Shown here piece by piece: positions 30,984 through 40,248 of a DNA stretch of 64,000 nucleotides. The stretch comes from Gammaproteobacteria bacterium (GTDB lineage Bacteria > Pseudomonadota > Gammaproteobacteria > Steroidobacterales > Rariloculaceae), in assembly GCA_022820625.1 (NCBI GenBank), contig JAJEFE010000021.1:1-64000 (forward strand), written 5' to 3'. The position numbers and the translations under genes are program-made. A model generated the notes under the pieces. The model had not been told where the DNA came from and did not search any database. It saw nothing but the letters and a program-made list of their open reading frames with translations. Position 1 is the first letter of the stretch. Every line of letters starts with the position of its first letter.

Positions 30984-32422
30984 AGATGAACAGAATATTT
31001 GCAATTGCGCGGGAAGAGTCGCGGCTGTGGCTGAGATCAAGGCTTGCTCAATGCACATTGCTGATCTTCGCTCTGCTGCTGGCAGCCGTCAGCATCTCAA
31101 CCTCGCTCAGGATGAGCGAAGAGCATCGGGAACGCTCCGAACAGCAGGCACTGGCGGAAGAGACCTTTCTGTCCCAACCGGACCGTCATCCGCACAGAAT
31201 GGTGCATTACGGGCATTACGTTTTCCGTCCGCCTCCGCCGCTTGCAATGATCGACCCCGGCGTCGACGCGGTCACCGGGCAATCGATATTTCTGGAAGGC
31301 CACCGGCAGAACACGGCCATGTTCGCCGATGCGAGGGCGAGCGCCGATCTCGGCGGCTTCGAGGGGCTGACCGCGGCACTGGTGTATCAATTGTTCGTGC
31401 CTCTGCTGCTGATCGCCATCGGCCATGGCGTGTTCATTCGCGAGCGCGAAGAAAACACGCTCGCGCCGCTGCTGGCCCAGGGCGTGACGGGAATTCAGCT
31501 GTACGCGGGCAAATGGATGGCCCTGGCGGGAGTCGCGCTGGCGCTGTTATTGCCACTGGCGATGGTTTCGGCTGCGGCTATCGTCAGGGGCGAGACGCTG
31601 CTGGCGAGCCTTGGCGTCATCGGCCTCTACGCGATCTATCTGTTCGTCTGGTGCGGGCTGATCCTGCTCGTATCGGCCAGGGTCCGGTCGCGCGCACTCT
31701 CGCTCGGCGTTCTGGCGCTATTTTGGCTCGCATCCGCTCTGATCGTTCCGCGCATGGCGGTTGAGTCCGCCAGTGCGACCATGCCCGCACCGGGAAAACT
31801 CGAGACCGACCTGCGCATGCAGGCAGAACTGCGGGAAGTCGGCGATGGCCACTATGCCGGCGCACCGCAGTTCCTGCAGCTTCAGGCGAATCTGCTGGCC
31901 CTATACGATGTGGAACGCGTGGAAGACCTGCCGGTCAACTTCCGCGGCGTCGTCGCGGAGGCTGCGGAAGCCGATCTGACCGAGGTCATGAACCGGTTTG
32001 CCGAAGAGCGCATGGACCTTGAAGCGCGGCAGGCGCGGTTTGCCGAATCTTTCGGCTGGCTTTCGCCGGTGGTGGCGGTTTCCGCGGGCTCCCGCGCGCT
32101 GTCGGGAACCGATCTCGCGACGCACCATCGCTTCCTGCGCGAAGCCGAGGACGTGCGCTTCGATTTCATCCAGGGCCTCAACCGCGTCCATGTCGAGCAA
32201 CTGGACTATATCGACGACATGAATCGCAGCGTCGATGCCGAATCCGAACGGCGCACCCGCATGTCGGCCGAGAACTGGAACGTCCTCGATGGATTTTCCT
32301 TCCAACCCGCCGCGGCCGATGAGCGCCTGGCTCGCGCCGGCGCGCCCCTGGCCATGCTGTTCGCCTGGTTCCTGCTGGTGACGGCCGGCGGCATCCACGC
32401 CGCGCGAAGGATGCAGCCATGA
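30980..32422 (+). CDS. ABC permease with DUF3526-like architecture (1)
   Basis: A 480-residue membrane protein. The first helix is at about residues 22-42. A large periplasmic region follows, then a helix group with IAIGHGVFIREREENTLAPL, which is typical of NosY/ABC-2 permeases. A second large loop comes next and the last helix is near the end. This TM1-loop-TM pattern matches DUF3526 permeases. It overlaps the ATPase and the next permease by 4 bp each (ATGA), so the three form one complex. Its substrate is unknown. Confidence 0.75.
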   Translation: MKMNRIFAIAREESRLWLRSRLAQCTLLIFALLLAAVSISTSLRMSEEHRERSEQQALAEETFLSQPDRHPHRMVHYGHYVFRPPPPLAMIDPGVDAVTGQSIFLEGHRQNTAMFADARASADLGGFEGLTAALVYQLFVPLLLIAIGHGVFIREREENTLAPLLAQGVTGIQLYAGKWMALAGVALALLLPLAMVSAAAIVRGETLLASLGVIGLYAIYLFVWCGLILLVSARVRSRALSLGVLALFWLASALIVPRMAVESASATMPAPGKLETDLRMQAELREVGDGHYAGAPQFLQLQANLLALYDVERVEDLPVNFRGVVAEAAEADLTEVMNRFAEERMDLEARQARFAESFGWLSPVVAVSAGSRALSGTDLATHHRFLREAEDVRFDFIQGLNRVHVEQLDYIDDMNRSVDAESERRTRMSAENWNVLDGFSFQPAAADERLARAGAPLAMLFAWFLLVTAGGIHAARRMQP

Positions 32423-33669
32423 CCGGACTGATCCGGGAAATCCGCTTTCTCGCGAGTGACCGGGCGGCTTTGCTCTGGCTGGGAATCGCGCTGCTCGTCG
32501 CTTGTATGTCGGTATTCCTCGGCCTGCGCGAAATCGCCGCACAACGCGCGGAACTGAACGAACTGATCGAAATCGATCGCACGGAACGGGAAGTGGTCGA
32601 TGCGCTGTACCAGGACTGGGGCGAGGTGGCGTACTACACATTCCACCTCACCTGGGATTCGCCGTCGGACTTTGCTTTCGCCGCGCTGGGCCAACGCGAC
32701 ACTTCCCCCTGGAAGCACCATATCCGCGCACTGGCGCTGGAAGGGCAGATCTACGAGACCGACGCGGAGAATCCCGACTTTGCCCTGATCGGCCGCTTCG
32801 ACTTCGCATTCGCCGCGAATCTGCTCGCCCCGCTCTTGCTGATCCTCCTGTTGCATGACCTGCGTTCCGCCGAGCGCACCGCGGGTCGCTATGAATGGCT
32901 CAGCGCGACAGCGGCAAGCCGGGGGAGCCCCTGGTTCGCGCGGGCGGTCTTGCGCGTGGGCGCGTTGGCGCTCTGCCTGATCGTTCCGCTCTGGGCCGGC
33001 GGTCTGCCTGGCGGGGCCGGCGCATCGACCCTGGTCGCGGCAAGCCTCGTTGTGGTCTTGCACATCGCGTTCTGGTGGGGCGTGTGCGCCCTGGTCGACC
33101 GTTTCGGCTGGAGCAGCCCGGTCAACCTGACCGCGCTGGTCGGCGCCTGGCTGGCGCTGGCCGTGATCGTCCCGGCGGCAATCAGGATCTCGGTGGAGGC
33201 CGCCGTACCGTTGCCGGATGGAGGCGACATCCTGTTAACCCAGAGAGAGGCGGTGAACGACGCCTGGGATCTGCCCAAGTCCGCGACGATGGACCCTTTC
33301 GTCGAGCGCCATCCCGAGTGGGCGGACTACACGGAAATCAGTCAGTCTTTCGAATGGAAATGGTATTACGCCTTCCAGCAGGTCGGCGACCAGACCGTCG
33401 AGCCACTGTCGCGGGCCTATCGCGAAGGGCGCATCGGGCGCGACCGGCTGGCTGGAAGGCTCGCCTGGCTTTCGCCGCCCGCACTCGCCGAGCGCGCCCT
33501 GCAAGCCATTGCGGGCACGAACATGGCGGCGTCGCTCGCCTATGAACAACGGGTGCGCGACTATCATGCCGCCCTCAGGACCTACTACTATCCCAGGCTG
33601 TTTCGCGACGAAGCTGTCTCGGATGCGAGCATCGGGCAGCGGCCTGAATTTCACGCAATGGGTGATTGA
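32419..33669 (+). CDS. ABC permease with DUF3526-like architecture (2)
   Basis: A 416-residue partner permease. It has one helix at residues 13-33, a periplasmic stretch with FHLTWDSPSDFAFAALGQRD, and helices around 120-240 with LLHDLRSAERTAGRYEWLSA, the cytosolic coupling region. It resembles permease 1 in plan but not closely in sequence. Together with the receptor upstream the set may move a peptide- or metallophore-like molecule; direction cannot be told from sequence. Confidence 0.75.
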   Translation: MTGLIREIRFLASDRAALLWLGIALLVACMSVFLGLREIAAQRAELNELIEIDRTEREVVDALYQDWGEVAYYTFHLTWDSPSDFAFAALGQRDTSPWKHHIRALALEGQIYETDAENPDFALIGRFDFAFAANLLAPLLLILLLHDLRSAERTAGRYEWLSATAASRGSPWFARAVLRVGALALCLIVPLWAGGLPGGAGASTLVAASLVVVLHIAFWWGVCALVDRFGWSSPVNLTALVGAWLALAVIVPAAIRISVEAAVPLPDGGDILLTQREAVNDAWDLPKSATMDPFVERHPEWADYTEISQSFEWKWYYAFQQVGDQTVEPLSRAYREGRIGRDRLAGRLAWLSPPALAERALQAIAGTNMAASLAYEQRVRDYHAALRTYYYPRLFRDEAVSDASIGQRPEFHAMGD

Positions 33670-33672
33670 TTC

Positions 33673-33726
33673 GCCGCGCGGGATCGCTTCCTAACCGGCG
33701 CCCGTGCTTGCGATGATCCGCGCGGC
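33673..33726. terminator. Long imperfect hairpin between converging genes
   Basis: GCCGCGCGGGATCGC pairs with GCGATGATCCGCGCGGC across about 22 bases, with one or two mismatches. It lies right after the second permease stop and before the end of the converging gene, a position for a bidirectional terminator. No T-tract is present on either strand. Confidence 0.4.
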
Positions 33727-33763
33727 CATCCCGAACTGGCCCGCAGGTCAAGTCTGGAATCTC

Positions 33764-34171
33764 TCAAGTCGCGTCCGAGCGCGGCTGGCGACGGCCTCCC
33801 TGGACAGTGAATTGGTTCAGGAAGCGTACGATTGCCTCCCGTTGCACCGGTCTTGCACGGACATGGCGGGCGAGCGCCTGCGGTCTCACCCCACATCGGG
33901 TCACCAGCAAGACGCACTCATGCGGCGCGATGCTCGACAGCATCCAGTGCGCCGCGCCGGCCTCATCGTTCGAGTCCGGGTCCGCATTGAGCGATTTCAG
34001 TATCGTCGCTCCATCCACCTGGCCCTGGCGTCCCGCACAGTGCTTGCGCGCGATGACCTGCGCGACGTCTTCGGCGTCGGGCTCGCGTCGCTGTGCGACG
34101 TAACTGACCGCGTATCTGGCGAAGTCCTCGTCGGGGCGGAGCGCCGTCGGCGTTTCGGTGCGGCGGTTCAC
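33764..34171 (-). CDS. Uncharacterised partner of the AbiEii-like protein
   Basis: A 135-residue protein I do not recognise. It starts at GTG 34171, overlapping the stop of the upstream nucleotidyltransferase gene (GTGA), so expression is coupled. It is mostly helical and basic near the end, with two Cys, and has no membrane segment. In AbiE systems the partner is an HTH antitoxin encoded first; here the second gene shows no clear HTH. It may be a binding partner or antitoxin of a different type. Confidence 0.5.
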   Translation of the reverse strand: MNRRTETPTALRPDEDFARYAVSYVAQRREPDAEDVAQVIARKHCAGRQGQVDGATILKSLNADPDSNDEAGAAHWMLSSIAPHECVLLVTRCGVRPQALARHVRARPVQREAIVRFLNQFTVQGGRRQPRSDAT

Positions 34172-34872
34172 TGTCCGGCCGCCTCCCCGCTATGTTGGGA
34201 AGGCTCTGTTCGAATCGCCTCGATCAACCGTTCCCGCAACTCCCCTTCCGACCACCGGTGCTGCGGTTCGATCAGGGCCTTCGTGTCGTTGGCGGACCAC
34301 CCATCCGGCAGCGCGTTGACAATGGTCCGCACGGTCTCAAGTACACGCGGACTCGTGTGCTCGCGAGCCAGCGCGAGCGCCGACGGGTCGTGGAGGGCCG
34401 AAGCGGCCAGATCATAGGCGTCGCGCACCGCGATTTCCCCGGACTGGTACATCCGCCTGGCAATTTTCGCGTAGAGGATTTGTGCGTTGCCCTGAAGCGC
34501 GAGATCCGTTCCGGCGAGACGGGTGGGCGCGTCCGGTTCAATTGCAACACTCCTTGGGAGCACCGTCGCTTCGATTTGACCGATTTCGGTGTAGGTGGCG
34601 ATGTCCTCGCACCATGTCCGCTCCTGTGAGCAATCTTCGATCTGCCTGATCGCGCGTTCAATCTGGGCGCGTTCTCGCGGGCTGAGCCTGCCGTAAACGG
34701 TCGGCTCGCAGAACAGGTCTACGTCGTACGACTGCCGATGGTTCCACCGGGCGGCAAGCACGGTGCCCCCGCCGAATGAGAGATGGCGCCCTTCAATGAA
34801 CGGGATCAGCGCCTGAAACAACGCCGCCGCGACATCGCTTTGTGGAGCCGGGATGTGTTCGGTCCGGGGCAT
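34168..34872 (-). CDS. AbiEii/MenT-like nucleotidyltransferase
   Basis: A 234-residue protein with the nucleotidyltransferase motif FGGGTVLAARWNHRQSYDVD, ending DVDLF, the metal-binding DxD of the AbiEii/MenT group. GNAQILYAKIARRMYQSGEI and VRDAYDLAASA are the second conserved block (KLxAxxxR, RDxxDL in the family). Such proteins add nucleotides to tRNA ends or modify other targets as TA toxins or phage-defence effectors. ATG 34872 is used. It is followed at once by the small unknown gene 33764-34171. Confidence 0.75.
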   Translation of the reverse strand: MPRTEHIPAPQSDVAAALFQALIPFIEGRHLSFGGGTVLAARWNHRQSYDVDLFCEPTVYGRLSPRERAQIERAIRQIEDCSQERTWCEDIATYTEIGQIEATVLPRSVAIEPDAPTRLAGTDLALQGNAQILYAKIARRMYQSGEIAVRDAYDLAASALHDPSALALAREHTSPRVLETVRTIVNALPDGWSANDTKALIEPQHRWSEGELRERLIEAIRTEPSQHSGEAAGQ

Positions 34873-34901
34873 ATCGCGAGAGTAACATGCCCGCATTGGG
34901 G

Positions 34902-35696
34902 TCAGCCGGCCGCCTTCCGAACCAGCGCCCGTGCCTTGCTGGCAATGGGGATCATCCGGTAAACCCCGTTCATGACCGGCCGCTTCGAATACGTCTGCCA
35001 GATGAGGAGTTCGAATCCGGTTTCGCGTAGCAGGTACCGGAATGTCCGGCGACAGAACTCGTTGCAGTGGCCCGGTCGCCAGTCAGGCGGGTATTTGCCG
35101 CGCTGCAGTCCCCAGTTCTTGCGGAGACGCTTGTACACGTAGCTCAGGGAGCGCGTATTCGGAAACTCCAGCAGCGCCAGACCGTTCTCCGTGAGCAGGC
35201 TGTCGATCTTGCGCATTGCCCGGATGGGGTCCGGCAGATGCTCCAGGACATGGCGCAGCACCACGACGTCGTACACGTCGCTGTCGGGATTGTCGTAGTC
35301 GAGAAAGTCGCCGACGATGACGTCGATGCCCTGGTCCTCGGCAATGTCGCGCGCAGCCTTCTCCGTCAGTTCCATGCCGCGCACCCGCCACCCTTCCTTG
35401 CGGGCCAGATAGAGCAGGCCGCCATTCCCGCAACCGATGTCCAGGATCGCGCCTGGATCGCCGGCGTGCCTCCGCAGAAACGCCCAGCTTTCCCGGATGT
35501 CCTTGTTGGTCTTGTGATGCAGGTTCTCGGGACTGACGTAGGTTTCCACGTACTGGACCTGGTCCACGCCACAGTCGATATCGTAGTTCCACAGTCCGCA
35601 ACGGCCGCAGCGGTAGTAGTCGAGGTCGCGGTTGGGTCCTTCCCGCATCCACAGCGTGAGTTTATCGCTCCGGCAAAGCCGACATGCCTGCAACAT
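34902..35696 (-). CDS. Class I SAM methyltransferase with N-terminal zinc finger
   Basis: A 264-residue protein. Two CxxC pairs (CRLC, CGRC) in the first 35 residues probably bind zinc. The Rossmann methyltransferase follows with GAILDIGCGNGGLLYLA as motif I and VVVLRHVLEHLPDP later. The C terminus is a helical cap as in methyltransferases acting on sugars or lipids. The substrate is unknown. It lies 30 bp upstream of the AbiEii-like start on the same strand and may share a transcript, though a functional link is not evident. Confidence 0.8.
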   Translation of the reverse strand: MLQACRLCRSDKLTLWMREGPNRDLDYYRCGRCGLWNYDIDCGVDQVQYVETYVSPENLHHKTNKDIRESWAFLRRHAGDPGAILDIGCGNGGLLYLARKEGWRVRGMELTEKAARDIAEDQGIDVIVGDFLDYDNPDSDVYDVVVLRHVLEHLPDPIRAMRKIDSLLTENGLALLEFPNTRSLSYVYKRLRKNWGLQRGKYPPDWRPGHCNEFCRRTFRYLLRETGFELLIWQTYSKRPVMNGVYRMIPIASKARALVRKAAG

Positions 35697-35781
35697 CGTT
35701 GGTTACTCGTCCGCTGGGGTTATCTTGCGCTGGCTTCCGGCTCGTGTGCCTGTGAATCGATTCGTTGACGACGTCTGATCG

Positions 35782-37437
35782 TCAGCCGGCGCCTCCGGGC
35801 AATTCCTCCGTCCACGCCTCATCCCATTCCACGACCTCATAGCGGTCGGTTACCGGAAAACCGGGTGGACGCGCCTCCCCCAGGCGCGGATCGAACTCGA
35901 GCCGCGTGCGAAACCGAGGCTCCGTCGCCGAGAGGCTGCCGGCCGCGACACTGCCGAACACGTGGAGCGTACCGGCCCTTCGCGAGGAGTAGTTGCGAAC
36001 GAGAAAACGACGTTTCGCCAGGATGGCCGCGTGCACGGTCAAATCGCCAGGTCCCGTAATCCGGGGCTCGGCGACCGCCACGTTTCGATCCGCGACCAAT
36101 CCGATGAAGTCGTCGCTGTCGGGATCGATGCGCGGATCGCCAGCGTACAGCAGATCGTCCCCTATGACGATATCGTTTGGCGCGTACACCAGCACCTTGC
36201 CGTTAACGCTGCCGCTCACGCGCAGAGAGACGCCCCTGTCGCCGAGCAGGTAGTGGGGATCGTCGGACAGCCGGACGCGGTGACCCGACATTTCGCCCTT
36301 GAGGTACGCCCACGAAAAGCTCCCGTCGTCATGAAAGCGGATCTCTGCGTCGGCCGCGAAGCGATGCACGCGCTCGCCGGGGACGTCGTCGATTTCGTCG
36401 AGCGCCACGAACTGCTGCGGCAACCGGATTCGCTTCACCCGTGTCTCGAGCCCGCCGAGAAACACCTCCTCGCGCCGCACGAAACGCTCGGAATTGGACG
36501 TATTGACCCGGCGTGCCGTCGTCACCTTGCCGTGGAAGGTCGGCTGAACGCCCCCGCTCCTGGAGATGAAGACCTCGGAGTTTGAATGGAAGCGGCCGTC
36601 GATCACATCGTCGTGGATCTGCACGTTCGGGTCCCACCGATCGACGAATTGGGCGAAGCTCGAGAACGCGAGCCGCTGCATGCGCATTTGCGTGGACCAG
36701 CGCCGGCCGTCCCGTTCCGTGCTGACCTCGACGATCATCTGGTCCATGCCCATGTTGTCGCCGGCCTCATTGCGGGTGATCCTGGCGCTGTAGGTACGCC
36801 CGTCGTGTTCCCAGGAAAGCGACTCGGCAGTTAGGACATCGATGTCGTTCGACCACTCCGCCAGTTTGCCGTCGAGCATCCGGTGCTCGTCCGTTTCGAG
36901 AGCGGCGATGTCGGGCTCCCTGAAGCTCGCAAAGTCGGGTAATGGCGCAGGCACGGCAGCTACTAGGTCCGCTTCGCGTAACAGTGCTGAGGGCTCGATG
37001 CGCAGCGGGGGCTCCGGCGCGAACGACGGCTCGTGAAGTTGCGGCGGCTCTGGTGTTGGCGCGCCATCCTGCCCGAACTGCGAGAGCGATCTGTCCATCG
37101 CCTCGAATGCGTTCGGCAACTCATTATCGGTGCCCGGCTCAACCGGTACGCTCGTTGCCAGCATCTCGTCGCCATGGCCCGCCATGGGCTCGGGCTCATC
37201 GGCCACGGGCTCGGCATCCTGCACTCGCCCGCCGTCGCCTTCAGCGTCTTCGATCAGGACGAACTCGGCCATGACGATGCCCGAGGAGGTTGCCGATGAC
37301 GGCTCAATCCGGGGATACAGCGTCACGAGCCCCGCCAGCACCAGCAAATGCAGCCCGACGGATCCGAGGAGAGCGAGGCATCTCACCCTGCCCCGCTCGT
37401 CGAATCGCCAAATCTCTGTTCTTATGCTCTTGACCAT
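35782..37437 (-). CDS. Single-pass anchored periplasmic protein, unknown function
   Basis: A 551-residue protein from ATG 37437. A cytoplasmic stub and one membrane helix (LLGSVGLHLLVLAGLVTLYP, about 24-43) are followed by an acidic, proline-rich linker to about residue 190, as in TonB-like or pilus-anchor proteins. The rest is beta-rich and includes GSVNGKVLVYAPNDIVIGDD and TGPGDLTVHAAILA, which resemble bactofilin or DUF4900-like repeats seen in PilX-associated proteins. Its gene diverges from the first DUF6152-type gene. A role in the cell envelope is likely; nothing more specific can be said. Confidence 0.55.
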   Translation of the reverse strand: MVKSIRTEIWRFDERGRVRCLALLGSVGLHLLVLAGLVTLYPRIEPSSATSSGIVMAEFVLIEDAEGDGGRVQDAEPVADEPEPMAGHGDEMLATSVPVEPGTDNELPNAFEAMDRSLSQFGQDGAPTPEPPQLHEPSFAPEPPLRIEPSALLREADLVAAVPAPLPDFASFREPDIAALETDEHRMLDGKLAEWSNDIDVLTAESLSWEHDGRTYSARITRNEAGDNMGMDQMIVEVSTERDGRRWSTQMRMQRLAFSSFAQFVDRWDPNVQIHDDVIDGRFHSNSEVFISRSGGVQPTFHGKVTTARRVNTSNSERFVRREEVFLGGLETRVKRIRLPQQFVALDEIDDVPGERVHRFAADAEIRFHDDGSFSWAYLKGEMSGHRVRLSDDPHYLLGDRGVSLRVSGSVNGKVLVYAPNDIVIGDDLLYAGDPRIDPDSDDFIGLVADRNVAVAEPRITGPGDLTVHAAILAKRRFLVRNYSSRRAGTLHVFGSVAAGSLSATEPRFRTRLEFDPRLGEARPPGFPVTDRYEVVEWDEAWTEELPGGAG

Positions 37438-37632
37438 AGGCGTATGTACGACGATAACGCTCGCCGATCCTGTCGTCCAGATATCGCCAAGCGCAATTAA
37501 CGCAGCAACAAACGGTTTGCGCTCCCGGACACCGGGGAAGCAGCCGCCCGACGCTTGGGCGACCAACGATGGATGGTATGTCAAACTAATGGCCCTGAAT
37601 CGGCGCCAGGAAAAAAAACGGAGGGAAACGCC
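37438..37632. promoter_or_regulatory. Divergent intergenic region
   Basis: 195 bp between the anchored protein gene and the first DUF6152-type gene. An A-rich run just before 37633 includes GGAGGG, a good ribosome site for the latter. No further signal was identified. Confidence 0.4.
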
Positions 37633-38649
37633 ATGAGATACACGAAGTCCTTCGCCCTGAGCATCGTGCTCGCCTCTCCGGCCTTCGGTCATCACAGCGA
37701 TGCGGGTCTCGACATGGAATCAGTGGTCACATTCGACGGCACCGTCACGGAATTCGCCTGGCGCAACCCGCATGTCTACACGACCGTCGAGACGACGAAC
37801 GAGCGCGGCGAATCGGTCGAGTGGGCGCTGCAAATGGGTTCGGCGCTGGTCATGGGACGCAGGGGCTGGTCGCGCGACGCATTGGAGGTCGGCGACCGCG
37901 TGACGGTGCACGCCCATCCCTCTGTGGACGGGCGGCCGTACGGCATATTGGACTCGATCGAGAAGGAGGGAGGCATCACCCTTTCCACGGCTCCCTCTCC
38001 GCCTGAAGCTACTGCCGTTGCCTCCACCCTGGCAGGCATCTGGCTGGCGGACGGTTCGCAGCTTGCCAGCTACCCGGGCGGGTACGACGGTTTCTTCACG
38101 GCTAACCTCGTACTCACTGAAGCGGGCAGAGCCGCCCGGGACGAGTACGATCCAATGTCCGCCGACAATCCCGAATCGACCTGCGTCGGACGCCCGACGC
38201 CGGGGATGATCGTCTCCAGCGGTCTCTACCCGCTGGAAATCCGGATCGGCGAGGACGAGGAAATCATCGAAATCCGCACCGAATACTGGGACGAGCGGCG
38301 CACGGTGTACATGGATGGGCGGTCGCATCCGCCGACGGAAGAACGATTCGATTCAGGTTTTTCTATCGGGTCGTGGGAAGACGATACGCTTGTGGTCGAT
38401 GTCCGAAATTTCTCGGACCATCGCTCGCCGTACCAGATTGGCGTTCCCTCGGGAGGTCAGAAGCGCGTCGTGGAAAGATATCGCCTGCTCGAGGACGGCA
38501 CCCGAATCTCGCTGGAATTCACGGTGGAAGATCCCGAGTACCTCGCAGAACCCATGTCCGCCACCTGGGAACTGATCTATTCCCCGCACCTGCAGCTCTC
38601 GACATTCGATTGCGATCCCGAAGCCACGAGGCGCTTCCTGCCTGAATAG
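37633..38649 (+). CDS. Exported DUF6152-type protein, paralogue A
   Basis: A 338-residue secreted protein. The signal peptide ends ASPAFG, giving a mature N terminus starting H20-H21. The DUF6152 domain spans about 20-125: FAWRNPHV with H47, LVMGRRGW, and VGDRVTVHAHPSVDGRPYG. The C-terminal 200 residues contain TCVGRPTPG, GSWEDDTLVVDVRNFSDH and end FDCDPEATRRF; the two Cys may form a disulfide. The family has no known function. GGAGGG precedes the ATG by 6 bases. It resembles paralogue C most (both have SPYQIGVPSG). Confidence 0.8.
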   Translation: MRYTKSFALSIVLASPAFGHHSDAGLDMESVVTFDGTVTEFAWRNPHVYTTVETTNERGESVEWALQMGSALVMGRRGWSRDALEVGDRVTVHAHPSVDGRPYGILDSIEKEGGITLSTAPSPPEATAVASTLAGIWLADGSQLASYPGGYDGFFTANLVLTEAGRAARDEYDPMSADNPESTCVGRPTPGMIVSSGLYPLEIRIGEDEEIIEIRTEYWDERRTVYMDGRSHPPTEERFDSGFSIGSWEDDTLVVDVRNFSDHRSPYQIGVPSGGQKRVVERYRLLEDGTRISLEFTVEDPEYLAEPMSATWELIYSPHLQLSTFDCDPEATRRFLPE

Positions 38650-38843
38650 TTCTACCTGTCCGTCGCTGTCGGCAGGCGAGCGTTAGAAATCGTTTCGAAT
38701 CTTATGAAACGACTCCGCTGCGAGTCAGGCCCCGGCTGGCTGCTCGGCGCTTGTGCCAGCCGGTGACTTGGCTGCAACTTGGTAGTGGTGTAAGAAGCAT
38801 TCTGTTAGTTTGCTCGCACCCGAAACCGACTCACTGTCTCCCC
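38650..38843. promoter_or_regulatory. Intergenic region with CGTTTC-N9-GAAACG palindrome
   Basis: The palindrome at 38691-38711 (CGTTTC, nine bases, GAAACG) lies before the acyltransferase gene. The same arms and spacing occur after that gene at 40219-40239. It could be an operator. No T-tract follows this copy. Confidence 0.45.
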
Positions 38844-40202
38844 ATGTTCTACCGCGCGCTCGTTCGATTCATGAGTCTGGTTGCCCGGACGTTCTACAAG
38901 AGAATCGAGGTGGTGGGCCTTGCGAATGTCCCCACCGACGGCGCCGTGATTCTTGCCGGCAATCACCCCAACGCGTTGATCGACGGGGTGCTGCTGATGT
39001 GTCATGCGGGCCGCACGCCCGTGCACTTTCTCGGCAACGCGAAACTCTGGAAGATCCCTCTGCTCGCCCGGCTGCTGAATGCACTCGGCGCCGTGCCCGT
39101 GCAACGCCGCGAAGAACACGGCCCCGGCGCGGATAACCGGGACGCCTTCGATCGCGTCGACGAGGTTTTGGCTCGCGGGGGCTGCGTGGCCATTTTCCCG
39201 GAGGGCATCAGCCACACGGACAGCCAGCTCTCGAGGCTCAAGACCGGCACTGCGAGGATAGCCCTGCGCGCCGCAGCACGCCGGGAGGCCGAGGTTGCGA
39301 TCATTCCTTTCGGCCTGACCTACTTCGATCGCCATCGTTTCAGAAGCCAGGTCCTGCTGCACTTCGGACCACCGATGCACATCGATGGGCACCGTCTGGC
39401 GGCTTACGCGAACGACAAGTTGGGGGCCGTGCGACACCTCACCGAGAAACTGCGCGAGCGGCTCTCGCGCGTCACCCTCAATGCGCCGGACTGGGCGACA
39501 TTGCGGTTCATTCACGCCGCACGGCGCTTGTACAAGCCGATGTCCGCGAAACTCACGCCATCGATCTACGTCGACCTCAGCCGCCGCTTCGTGGAGCACT
39601 ACACGCGGTTCGCCGGCGAGCCCGACATTCAACGGCTGCGTGCCGAGATCGAGGCGTACCAGACCCGGTTGGAGCTGCTGGGACTGAAGGACCATCAGCT
39701 CAATCACCCCGTCAGTGCGCGCATCGCCATGACGAGGATCGTCTGGCGCACGGCCCTGGTCATCCTGCTGTTGCCGCTTGCGCTGCCGGGGGCGATCATC
39801 GTGCTGCCGATCGCCTGGCTCGCCGCAACGGTGAGCTCGTGGTACAGCTATGACGTTGACGACATCGCCACCCTGAAAGTCACGACGGCCGTTCCGATTC
39901 TGTTGGCCGCCTATACGCTGGTCACGGTCTGGGTCGGGCTGGCCTTCGGGTGGGCCTGGGCAATTCTGGCCGTGCTCTTGATACCGGTCAGTTTGTTCGC
40001 CACTTTGTTCGTGCTGGAAAAACAGGCCCAGCTACTGATCTCGATTCGCAGCGTCTTTCGGCTCGCCTGGCTGCGCAGCGACATCGAAGCGCTGGGTGAC
40101 GATAGGAAAAAACTGGTGAGGGCGGTGCGAACAGCCGTCGACCGCTACGCGGACCCCCGCATTCGGCGGATCTTCGATGCCTCGGACTTCAGCGGACAGT
40201 AA
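38844..40202 (+). CDS. PlsC-like 1-acylglycerol-3-phosphate acyltransferase
   Basis: A 452-residue acyltransferase. Motif I is NHPNALID, motif III FPEGISHT, with FGLTYFDR as motif IV. The first 230 residues are a PlsC domain; a helical linker and two to three membrane helices (about 300-395) make it longer than PlsC itself (about 245). This fusion type is found in many bacteria as glycerol acyltransferases. It would act on the cytoplasmic face of the inner membrane in phospholipid synthesis. ATG 38844 begins at MFYRALVRF; no good ribosome site is evident. Confidence 0.85.
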   Translation: MFYRALVRFMSLVARTFYKRIEVVGLANVPTDGAVILAGNHPNALIDGVLLMCHAGRTPVHFLGNAKLWKIPLLARLLNALGAVPVQRREEHGPGADNRDAFDRVDEVLARGGCVAIFPEGISHTDSQLSRLKTGTARIALRAAARREAEVAIIPFGLTYFDRHRFRSQVLLHFGPPMHIDGHRLAAYANDKLGAVRHLTEKLRERLSRVTLNAPDWATLRFIHAARRLYKPMSAKLTPSIYVDLSRRFVEHYTRFAGEPDIQRLRAEIEAYQTRLELLGLKDHQLNHPVSARIAMTRIVWRTALVILLLPLALPGAIIVLPIAWLAATVSSWYSYDVDDIATLKVTTAVPILLAAYTLVTVWVGLAFGWAWAILAVLLIPVSLFATLFVLEKQAQLLISIRSVFRLAWLRSDIEALGDDRKKLVRAVRTAVDRYADPRIRRIFDASDFSGQ

Positions 40203-40215
40203 ATAATCGAGCCGA

Positions 40216-40248
40216 ATCGTTTCAATTCCAATGAAACGATTCTTTTTC
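40216..40248 (+). terminator. Probable rho-independent terminator after the acyltransferase
   Basis: AATCGTTTCA and TGAAACGATT form a perfect 10-bp stem with a 7-base loop, followed by CTTTTT. It starts 14 bp after the stop. The stem contains the CGTTTC-N9-GAAACG palindrome also found upstream of the gene. More TCGTTTCA half-sites follow to about 40312. Confidence 0.6.
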
